NCBI GenBank assembly: GCA_900555545.1
Contig: USLQ01000011.1
Span: 1-11,321, forward strand
DNA length: 11,321 nt
Reading direction: 5' to 3'
From: an uncultured Oscillospiraceae bacterium
Lineage (GTDB): Bacteria; Bacillota; Clostridia; Oscillospirales; Acutalibacteraceae
Below, one piece after another: positions 1-5,332 of this stretch (position 1 is its first letter; each line of letters starts with the position of its first letter). The position numbers and the translations under genes were made by a program. The notes beneath the pieces were generated by a model. That model searched no databases and was not told the DNA's origin. It worked only from the letters and a program-made list of their open reading frames with translations.

Positions 1-402
1 GTCGACGATTGCGTGGTGGGTGGAGCCCGCCTGGCCGAACGAGGTGCCCGCGTGGGTACCGATGATCTTGACATTTGCGTTCTGATAGCAGACGTCCGCG
101 TGCAGCTGATCCGCCACGCGCAGCGACGCAAACGTGGACATCGTGGAGATGAAGGGGACAAGGCCCGCCTTCGCCATGCCGGCCGCGATGCCGACCATGT
201 TCTGCTCCGCAATACCGACGTTAAAGAAGCGGTCCGGGAACTCCTTCCCAAAGACGCCGATCTTTGTGGAACCACCGAGATCCGCCGTCAGGGCGACGAT
301 ATCGGGATGCTCCTTCGCAAGCTCACAGAGTGCCTGGCCGTAGTACTCGGCTGTCGCCATAGCATCGGAGCCAACCGCTGTATAAACCAATCCTCCTGCC
401 AT
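1..402 (-). CDS. transketolase C-terminal subunit, partial (3' end outside window)
   Basis: The reading frame is open from an ATG at 402 to the left edge, giving 134 residues of a subunit usually about 310 long. It has the pyrimidine-binding (PYR) domain of split transketolases. Visible marks are the ALTADLGGSTK segment (residues 38-48) and FNVGIAEQNMVGIAAGMA (about 60-77), whose Glu in GIAEQN is the conserved cofactor-activating glutamate of the family. Further on come a TFAS segment and GTHAGTSFGQ/GSTHH, typical of this subunit. With the N-terminal subunit encoded just upstream it would form a TPP-dependent enzyme moving two-carbon ketol units between sugar phosphates or related compounds. 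The start lies 2 nt after the upstream stop, with a GAAGGAGG ribosome-binding site inside the end of that gene (about 410-417), so translation is probably coupled. The family assignment is firm; the substrate is not known. Confidence 0.93.
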   Translation of the reverse strand, partial: MAGGLVYTAVGSDAMATAEYYGQALCELAKEHPDIVALTADLGGSTKIGVFGKEFPDRFFNVGIAEQNMVGIAAGMAKAGLVPFISTMSTFASLRVADQLHADVCYQNANVKIIGTHAGTSFGQAGSTHHAIVD

Positions 403-404
403 GA

Positions 405-1271
405 TTAAGCCTCCTTCTCAACACGCGCAACGCGCTTTTTGTATGTCTCATCCAGGCTGGCGGCCGCCTTATCGTGCATATCCTGGTCGATCGCGCCATA
501 GTGCCACTTGTACTGATTCTCCATGAAGTCAATGCCGCAGCCCTTGATGGTCTTGGCGATGATCATGGTGGGCTTACCCTTGCAGGCAAGGCCGTTGTCG
601 ATCGCCTCGCAGATCTCCTTGATATTGTTGCCGTCGATCGTAAGGGTGTTGAAGCCGAAGGCCTCAAACTTCTTATCGAGCGGCTCAAGGGCCATCTCCT
701 CCTCCGTGGGGCCGTCCATCATGAGCATGTTGCGGTCCACAAAGCAGATGAGGTTGTCGAGCTTAAACTGTGCGGCGGACATGGCGGCCTCCCAGTTGGA
801 GCCCTCGTCCAGCTCGCCGTCGCCAAGCATACAATAGGTGATGTAGTCCTTACCGCGGACGCGAGCCGCTAGCGCCGTACCGACGGCGATGGAGAGACCG
901 TGGCCGAGGGATCCGGTAGACGCATCCACGCCGACGACCTTGTTGGAATCCAAATGGACGCCCATCTTGGAGCCGGAGAGGTTGAACGTCTTGAGCTGAT
1001 CCTTTTCATTCCACCCTTTGTCAATCAAAAGTCCGGCATAGCCGATGCCGATGTGTCCCTTGGAAAGGATGAAGCGGTCCCTGTCGATCCAGTTGGGATC
1101 CTCCACCTTGATGTTCATATACTTGTAATACAGGCATACGAGCATATCCATAGCGCTCAGGCTGCCACCGATGTGACCGCTACCGGCGCACAGGGTGGTG
1201 TCCAGTGTGGTGTGCCTGAGCTGGTTTGCTTTTGCTTCCAGATCAAGCCATTCCTGCTTGGTAAGTGGCAT
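405..1271 (-). CDS. transketolase N-terminal subunit (TPP-binding)
   Basis: This is a 288-residue split-transketolase N subunit, the usual length for the family. It binds the diphosphate of thiamine diphosphate. Visible motifs are GSGHIGG (residues 30-36), SKGHIGIGYA (70-79), TGSLGHGL (119-126) and the TPP/Mg motif that starts with GDGELDEGSNWEA at 150 and ends in the DRN triplet near 181. Near the end, IKGCGIDFMEN and WHYG match the family. A longer frame begins at 1304, but the ATG at 1271 has an ideal GAGGAGG site (1280-1286) 8 nt away and starts with the expected MPLTKQEWLD, so I chose it. The gene follows the aminotransferase after 72 nt and abuts the C subunit. Split transketolases occur both in central pentose metabolism and in accessory pathways; the partnership here with an aminotransferase suggests an accessory role, which is an inference. 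Confidence 0.95.
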   Translation of the reverse strand: MPLTKQEWLDLEAKANQLRHTTLDTTLCAGSGHIGGSLSAMDMLVCLYYKYMNIKVEDPNWIDRDRFILSKGHIGIGYAGLLIDKGWNEKDQLKTFNLSGSKMGVHLDSNKVVGVDASTGSLGHGLSIAVGTALAARVRGKDYITYCMLGDGELDEGSNWEAAMSAAQFKLDNLICFVDRNMLMMDGPTEEEMALEPLDKKFEAFGFNTLTIDGNNIKEICEAIDNGLACKGKPTMIIAKTIKGCGIDFMENQYKWHYGAIDQDMHDKAAASLDETYKKRVARVEKEA

Positions 1272-1343
1272 GTAAATTGCCTCCTCTTTCAAAATTCTTT
1301 TCAATGCTAAACGGCAGTGCCAATGCCGAAAAGTTCAGACAAA

Positions 1344-2600
1344 TTAGAGCGGATGACGCTCACGCAGAACTTTGAACGCCTCCTCGGCGATCTCGATCGT
1401 GCGGTTGATATCCTCATCAGACAGAGATGCGTTGATGAAATGGTTGTGGTGCGAGGTCAGGAAGACGCCGCGCTTAACCATCTCGGCAATAAACTCCTGG
1501 TGGAGCATCAGGGAGTCATCGTCCGCCGTGCGCAGATAGAACAGTGCCGGTGCACCAGTGGCCTTCAGATGGAAGCCGTGCTCCTTCGCCGCGGCGACCA
1601 GACCGGTGGTGAGCTTTTCACCCTTTTCTTTAAACAAAGCGGGTGCGTTGATCTTCTTGAGCTTGTTGATGCAGGCAATGCCAGCCGCAAACGGGACGGC
1701 GCTCATCCAGTAACTACCTGTGTAGGTGATGGAACTGACGACATCCTTGAGGTCTGCACGGCCACACAGAGCGGAGACGTTGTAGCCATTGGCCAGTGCC
1801 TTGCAGAAGCAGATCAGATCCGCCTTAAAGCCAAAATAGTGATCGCTGCCGGCCAAATCCAGGCGGAAGCCTGCGCGCACATCGTCAATGATGAGAACGG
1901 TGCTGTTGTCATCGCAGAGCTTGCGGACCTTTTGCCAGAAGCCGTCCGCCGGGAACTCATTATCCATAAAGTTGCCATGCATATACGGCTGTGCAATGAT
2001 ACCGGCGATCTCACCCTTGTTCTCATTGAACACACGCTCGAGAGCGGCATAATCATTCCACGGAACGTAGATGTTGTTGCACACTTCCTCCTCCAGGATG
2101 CCGGGATAGTCGAGCTTCTGGGTCCACGGTGAAACGCCGTGATAGTACCCGTTGAAGAAGACGATCTTCTTCCGATGGGTGGCCGCGCGTGCAGTGATGA
2201 CCGCCAGAGAAGTGACGTCATTGCCGTTCTTGGCAAAGAATGCCCAGTCCGCACAGGCGACGGTATCGACCAACAGCTCGGCAAAATCGACCATCACAGA
2301 GGACGGGATCGTGACGCAGTTTTCCTTTTTCAGCTGTTCAAGCGCCGCGGCATCGACATCCGGATCGCAGTAGCCGAGCACGTTAGGGCCATAGCCGCAC
2401 ATATAGTCGATATACTTGTTGCCATCCAAATCCCAGAAATAGGTGCCCTGCGCCTTTGAGGAGTAGAGCGGGAAGGCATCGTTGGGAATGTAACATCCCT
2501 CCGACGGCCCCTGGTGGCCATAGATACCGGACGGGATTACCTTGAACGCCCGGTTGAACATTTCGCGGCTTTTTGTGTAGGTGTTGATTTTAAAGCTCAT
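1344..2600 (-). CDS. class-III PLP-dependent aminotransferase (glutamate-1-semialdehyde aminotransferase-like)
   Basis: This 418-residue protein has the fold-type I, class-III aminotransferase layout. FAKNGNDVTS (residues 122-131) is the phosphate-binding loop, of the KNGND type rather than the GTEA type of true HemL. NGYYHG (150-155) is the expected Tyr-His element. IIDDVRAGFR (237-246) carries the Asp (about 239) that pairs with the PLP ring nitrogen. FCKALANGY places the Schiff-base lysine at about 267. A TYTGSYW segment and a C-terminal SLSDEDI also fit. The start at 2600 follows an AAAAAGGGGG site; an upstream frame to 2666 would overlap the preceding gene and lacks a good site. It probably moves an amino group to or from an aldehyde or keto compound handled by the neighbouring transketolase. 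Automatic pipelines may name it glutamate-1-semialdehyde aminomutase, but the loop difference and the absence of other haem genes argue against that role. Confidence 0.88.
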   Translation of the reverse strand: MSFKINTYTKSREMFNRAFKVIPSGIYGHQGPSEGCYIPNDAFPLYSSKAQGTYFWDLDGNKYIDYMCGYGPNVLGYCDPDVDAAALEQLKKENCVTIPSSVMVDFAELLVDTVACADWAFFAKNGNDVTSLAVITARAATHRKKIVFFNGYYHGVSPWTQKLDYPGILEEEVCNNIYVPWNDYAALERVFNENKGEIAGIIAQPYMHGNFMDNEFPADGFWQKVRKLCDDNSTVLIIDDVRAGFRLDLAGSDHYFGFKADLICFCKALANGYNVSALCGRADLKDVVSSITYTGSYWMSAVPFAAGIACINKLKKINAPALFKEKGEKLTTGLVAAAKEHGFHLKATGAPALFYLRTADDDSLMLHQEFIAEMVKRGVFLTSHHNHFINASLSDEDINRTIEIAEEAFKVLRERHPL

Positions 2601-2616
2601 AGTCCGCGCCCCCTTT

Positions 2617-3384
2617 TTAGGATAAGTACAGGCTGACCCTGTCGAGAATACGGTTGACGTTGTCAATCATGTTGACCATACCACGCATGGAAATCGTGCC
2701 ATCGCAGATGCAACCCATTGCGCTTAATTGACCGGAGAGAACGCCGCCAACCACATCGAGAGAGCTGAACTCCATCGCCGCGCGCGGATTCTCACAGGGC
2801 TTTTTGATGGTGACCATGTGGTGATTACGTACGCGAATTGTTGCGCCGATGGAATCCTTAACGCCCATGGCGATCTCTCCGTCGGGGATCAGGTTGGCGC
2901 TGAACTTGCCGCTCTGATCGTTATTGCCCACCTGGGAGATGGCAACTGCTGCACAGTAGAGCGTCATCTGGATGCTCTTTTTGCGGAACTCCGGATCCTG
3001 CATATCCTCATCGCTGGGGCGGAGATACTTGGCGAGCAGATCCGTCAGCGGAACGAACGTTTTGAGCAGGAACCCGATCCGTGTAAATCCCTTGGAGGGG
3101 ATCGGCGTAGTAGTGCCGTCGATCAGGCCGTTAAATTTTTCACAGGAGGAAAACGGAAGTTTGACATCGCACTCCCTGATCCCATCCTCCATGCGGCACT
3201 TGCCATTTTTGAACAGAAGTGTCGCGCTCGGTCCGCCCTTGACCTCAAAACCGATCCGAATCGGTTTTTTACCGCTGAGAAGGGCGCTGGCATTCTCATC
3301 CAGTTCACACAGATTTTCCAGTGTTCCAAGGACGGCAAACATATTGATGTAGGCCATCGTTTTGGAATCAGTCGTTGTCAGCAA
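2617..3384 (-). CDS. tandem SCP2-like (sterol-carrier-fold) domain protein, first gene of the operon
   Basis: This is a 255-residue protein with no signal peptide and no membrane helix. It looks like two copies of an SCP2-like domain. The first (about residues 41-110) runs through ATLLFKNGKC, DVKLPFSSCEKFNGLIDG and KGFTRIGF. The second (about 173-240) runs through GATIRVRNHH, AAMEFSSLDVVGGVLSGQL and CDGTISMRGM. The pattern of beta strands, then a segment with FxxLxxG or VxGGxxSGQ, then a G-rich strand and amphipathic helix is typical of SCP2 folds, which bind hydrophobic ligands or act as helper domains. It is rich in cysteine for its size. I place the start at a TTG at 3384 because AGGGAGGA lies 7 nt upstream; the ATG at 3423 has no good site, and the ATG at 3357 would sit 34 nt from that site. 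The fold call is by eye and moderately sure; the function is unknown. Confidence 0.7.
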   Translation of the reverse strand: MLTTTDSKTMAYINMFAVLGTLENLCELDENASALLSGKKPIRIGFEVKGGPSATLLFKNGKCRMEDGIRECDVKLPFSSCEKFNGLIDGTTTPIPSKGFTRIGFLLKTFVPLTDLLAKYLRPSDEDMQDPEFRKKSIQMTLYCAAVAISQVGNNDQSGKFSANLIPDGEIAMGVKDSIGATIRVRNHHMVTIKKPCENPRAAMEFSSLDVVGGVLSGQLSAMGCICDGTISMRGMVNMIDNVNRILDRVSLYLS

Positions 3385-3391
3385 AACACAT

Positions 3392-3399
3392 TCCTCCCT
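3392..3399 (-). promoter_or_regulatory. ribosome-binding site that favours a TTG start
   Basis: AGGGAGGA on the minus strand lies 7 nt upstream of a TTG codon at 3384. It lies inside the longer frame that begins with the ATG at 3423, which itself has only an AT-rich, site-poor leader. This decides the start of the SCP2-like gene in favour of TTG. Confidence 0.6.
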
Positions 3400-3437
3400 G
3401 CTATCAGGCGAGCATTCACTCATATGATTAGCCAGTC

Positions 3438-3471
3438 AAAGATCGGACGAGTGTTTACTCGATCGACTTTT
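3438..3471. repeat. imperfect inverted repeat in the operon leader (possible operator)
   Basis: Two arms of 15 bases flank a GTTT centre (3453-3456). The inner arms CGAGT/ACTCG (3448-3452 and 3457-3461) are perfect. Farther out the match continues with two mismatches and two G-T pairs, ending in AAA/TTT. It lies between the predicted transcription start (about 3515) and the first start codon (3384). In the minus-strand RNA the G-T pairs become C-A mismatches, so a DNA operator for a dimeric regulator is a better reading than an RNA hairpin. No regulator gene is visible in the window. Confidence 0.4.
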
Positions 3472-3521
3472 TAAGGGAAACATACGGTTTAAAAATAATC
3501 GCCCAAAATATTTATATTGCT

Positions 3522-3550
3522 ATTTTAACAAAAGATTGATATAATGTCAA
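3522..3550 (-). promoter_or_regulatory. sigma-A type promoter of the SCP2-aminotransferase-transketolase operon
   Basis: On the minus strand a perfect TTGACA (3545-3550) is followed after exactly 17 nt by TAAAAT (3522-3527), which matches TATAAT at five of six positions. Transcription would start near 3515 and leave a leader of about 130 nt before the TTG start. The rest of the 238-bp gap between ogg and the operon (3385-3622) shows no gene and no convincing terminator for ogg. Confidence 0.8.
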
Positions 3551-3622
3551 TTCCATTTTTACAATTATGACTAACAAGAATCCCGTCCGTTTTGTGTGAT
3601 ATTTGACCAATGGAGCCCTATC

Positions 3623-4462
3623 TTATCCCACCTGCAGGTTGCCGCTTGTGCGTGCATAATGGAATAGATACTGCTGTGCGATCCCTTCCACGCCACGGGC
3701 ACACGCCGGGAACCCCTGCGGATAGTAGGCAGCAAGGACCCGCTTCATCCAGACATCCATCGGGCATACCTGGATACGTCCCGCCCCGTAGAGCAGCGTA
3801 CAATCGGCCACCTTAATACCCACGCCCGTAATCTTCATCAGCTCTGCACGGGCACTCTCAAGCGGCATATCTGACAGTCTGTCCAAGCGCACTTCACCGG
3901 AAGATACCCGGCGGGCGGCATCAATGATATACCGGGCACGAAATCCCGCCCGCAGCGGTGCCAGATCCTCCGGTGACAACACTGCCAGCCGCTCCGCCCC
4001 CGGGAAGGTGAAATCCCCCGGCGCCGTCTCTTCCCCAAAATATTCGCACAGCCGTGAAATTATGCCCTTGATCCGGGGAATATTGTTGTTTTGGGAGATG
4101 ATAAAGGAACACAGTGCCTCCCACGGCTCCTGCCGAAGGATCCGAATCCCGCGGCTGGCACGGATGGCACGCGCCAAAATCGGATCCTCACACAGGCGCG
4201 CCAGCACGGCTGGATAATCCCGTTCTAAATCAAAATACAGCGACCAGACCCGTTCAAAATCCGTTTGGTTCGTATCATACAGCACCAGGTGCTCCCCTTC
4301 GTAGCCGATGGTGAGAGGAAGCCCAAATGCCACGCCGTGCCACCGTCCATCCTCCAACCGGCTCCATCGGAACGCCTGGCCGCAGTCCAGGGTCAAAGGC
4401 AGCGACAGACAGGGAACCCCCCGCACTACCAAATCCGTTCCACGCGTTTCAACCTCCAGCAT
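3623..4462 (-). CDS. ogg: 8-oxoguanine DNA glycosylase / AP lyase (OGG1 type)
   Basis: This 279-residue protein removes 8-oxoguanine from DNA and cuts the resulting abasic site (base-excision repair). The N-terminal OGG domain shows CGQAFRW (about residues 27-33) and DGRWHGV. The sequence SQNNNIPRIKGII (123-135) matches the OGG1 loop whose Asn and Arg contact the base opposite the lesion. The helix-hairpin-helix GPD region reads KITGVGIKVADC, with catalytic Lys217, and then VCPMDVWMKRV, with catalytic Asp236. The C-terminal GIAQQYLFHYAR is also typical. Of two nearby ATGs, the one at 4462 lies 6 nt from AAGGAGG (4469-4475), while the one at 4468 touches the site, so 4462 is chosen. The gene is alone on its strand here, with its own promoter. 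All catalytic residues are present, so it should be active. AlkA and Nth are excluded by the OGG N-domain and the lack of an iron-sulfur cluster motif. Confidence 0.93.
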   Translation of the reverse strand: MLEVETRGTDLVVRGVPCLSLPLTLDCGQAFRWSRLEDGRWHGVAFGLPLTIGYEGEHLVLYDTNQTDFERVWSLYFDLERDYPAVLARLCEDPILARAIRASRGIRILRQEPWEALCSFIISQNNNIPRIKGIISRLCEYFGEETAPGDFTFPGAERLAVLSPEDLAPLRAGFRARYIIDAARRVSSGEVRLDRLSDMPLESARAELMKITGVGIKVADCTLLYGAGRIQVCPMDVWMKRVLAAYYPQGFPACARGVEGIAQQYLFHYARTSGNLQVG

Positions 4463-4492
4463 ACACATCCTCCTTCGGAAGTTTCTGACAAT

Positions 4493-4501
4493 ATCATACC
4501 A
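4493..4501 (-). promoter_or_regulatory. extended -10 promoter element upstream of ogg
   Basis: TGG followed directly by TATGAT (4493-4498) on the minus strand is an extended -10 element. No good -35 is present at 16-18 nt. Transcription would start about 25 nt before the ogg start codon, leaving a short leader that contains the AAGGAGG site. Confidence 0.4.
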
Positions 4502-4579
4502 TTTTTGATACCAAAACGAAACAGGAATTCTCCCCCTTTCGATAGACGTAAAGGAAATAAAACAGTTTGTATAACTCTG

Positions 4580-4608
4580 TTGACAAACATTTGAATTGTA
4601 AAGAAAAT
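4580..4608 (+). promoter_or_regulatory. possible promoter of the small membrane protein gene
   Basis: TTGACA (4580-4585) is followed 17 nt later by GAAAAT (4603-4608), a weak -10. A transcript from here would have a leader of about 180 nt. A second candidate lies nearer the gene: TTGAAA (4693-4698) and TATATT (4714-4719) with a short 15-nt spacer. The 332-bp gap between ogg and this gene (4463-4794) otherwise holds the DnaA-box-like cluster and no convincing coding sequence. Confidence 0.35.
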
Positions 4609-4655
4609 GTTTTTACAGGAATAATTTGGCGCTATTTATTGGTTTCAGGCCATAT

Positions 4656-4685
4656 TCGTCCACAATTTCCACCGGGTTTTCCACA
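4656..4685 (+). promoter_or_regulatory. cluster of three DnaA-box-like 9-mers
   Basis: Three TCCAC-cored 9-mers stand close together on the same strand: TCGTCCACA (4656-4664, 7 of 9 to TTATCCACA), ATTTCCACC (4665-4673, 6 of 9) and TTTTCCACA (4677-4685, 8 of 9). They lie just upstream of the nearer promoter candidate. Only the last is a close match, so DnaA binding is a guess; a shared binding site for another protein is equally possible. Confidence 0.3.
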
Positions 4686-4794
4686 GAATCGGTTGAAACC
4701 GTTATACTATTTGTATATTTCGAATCTTTTTCAGTATCCAGCCCGAATAAACACTGTATTGCAAGCCACAATAAAGAAAAAAGGAGGCGGAGAA

Positions 4795-5058
4795 ATGATC
4801 AAAGGAATTAACAAGCAGGTTGTCGAGATCACCCAGGAGGAAAACAGCTATTTTGAGCGAATCCTCTTTTTTGTAAAGCCGGAATACTCCACCATTAGCG
4901 AGAAGCAGCTCCGGGAGCGCGCACAGCAGATCGGCAGTGAGGCCGGACCGCCTCCCGCTATGAAGATACGAAACCGCCGTCTGTTCACCGTTCTGGGGCT
5001 GCTCTGTTCCGCCGGCGCAGGGGCCGCCATATCCGCCCTGATCGCCTCACTGATCTGA
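4795..5058 (+). CDS. small conserved-type protein with one C-terminal membrane helix
   Basis: This is an 87-residue protein starting at an ATG 4 nt after AAGGAGGCGG. An in-frame extension to 4567 is rejected because it has no site and runs through the promoter region. The N-terminal part begins MIKGINKQVVEI and continues with YFERILFFVKPEYS (about residues 19-32), a pattern I associate with small proteins of unknown function in gut Clostridia. A basic stretch KIRNRR (57-62) comes directly before a hydrophobic helix (about 63-87) rich in Gly, Ala and Leu that ends the protein. The basic flank suggests an N-in, C-out tail-anchored arrangement. No enzymatic motif is visible. It is divergent from ogg and is followed by a possible small ORF and then a strong terminator. 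The function is unknown; the gene itself is well supported by its ribosome-binding site and composition. Confidence 0.82.
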   Translation: MIKGINKQVVEITQEENSYFERILFFVKPEYSTISEKQLRERAQQIGSEAGPPPAMKIRNRRLFTVLGLLCSAGAGAAISALIASLI

Positions 5059-5085
5059 GAAAAACACAAATGGCAGGATGAGCTG

Positions 5086-5241
5086 ATGCGAGAATTAAAA
5101 AATCGAACAAAAGCTATCGCCATCAGCCAGTGCCCCATTTGCCCTCCCGATCCGCAGACGGGGACTCCCTTGTTCACCATGCGGATATTTCCCCAAACAG
5201 GGCTCCTCCCACGCATGGAGGCCTGGATGACCCACAATTGA
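5086..5241 (+). CDS. possible 51-residue small protein with a CxxC pair
   Basis: A 52-codon frame begins at an ATG 27 nt after the stop of the small membrane protein gene and ends 16 nt before the terminator stem. The only upstream site is a weak AGGATGA. The product starts MRELKNRTK, has CPICPP (residues 16-21) and ends EAWMTHN. The CxxC could bind a metal or be redox active, but one pair alone is little evidence. The position inside the same transcript is its best support. It could equally be untranslated 3' sequence. Confidence 0.3.
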   Translation: MRELKNRTKAIAISQCPICPPDPQTGTPLFTMRIFPQTGLLPRMEAWMTHN

Positions 5242-5257
5242 ATACCCCGGTACGTTA

Positions 5258-5291
5258 AAACTCCCCCGGCGGAAAACCGCCGGGGGAGTTT
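5258..5291. terminator. bidirectional intrinsic terminator
   Basis: A perfect 15-bp stem, AAACTCCCCCGGCGG (5258-5272) pairing with CCGCCGGGGGAGTTT (5277-5291), closes on an AAAA loop. The A/T ends of the stem give a short T run in both directions (TTTT continuing to 5257 on the minus strand). It lies 41 nt past the stop of the leftward 1307-residue gene and also past the rightward small genes, so it can stop both convergent transcripts. Confidence 0.92.
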
Positions 5292-5332
5292 CTACGGGGT
5301 GGGATAAAGGTCTGATCCCAAGAAGACAATCA

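Noticed and set aside
1317..2132. A 271-codon plus-strand frame
   Set aside because: It is a shadow of the aminotransferase gene, whose motifs and ribosome-binding site on the minus strand are clear.
1344..2600. Naming the aminotransferase HemL (haem biosynthesis)
   Set aside because: The phosphate loop reads KNGND rather than GTEA, no haem gene is near, and the operon points to sugar or amino-aldehyde chemistry.
2728..3474. A 248-codon plus-strand frame
   Set aside because: It is antisense to the SCP2-like gene, runs over that gene's leader palindrome, and lacks a start site.
4656..4685. A chromosomal replication origin
   Set aside because: Only one 9-mer is a close DnaA-box match, and there is no AT-rich unwinding element, dnaA or dnaN nearby.
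4567..4794. A 76-residue N-terminal extension of the small membrane protein
   Set aside because: It has no ribosome-binding site and its DNA carries promoter-like and TCCAC elements. The ATG at 4795 has AAGGAGG at the right distance.
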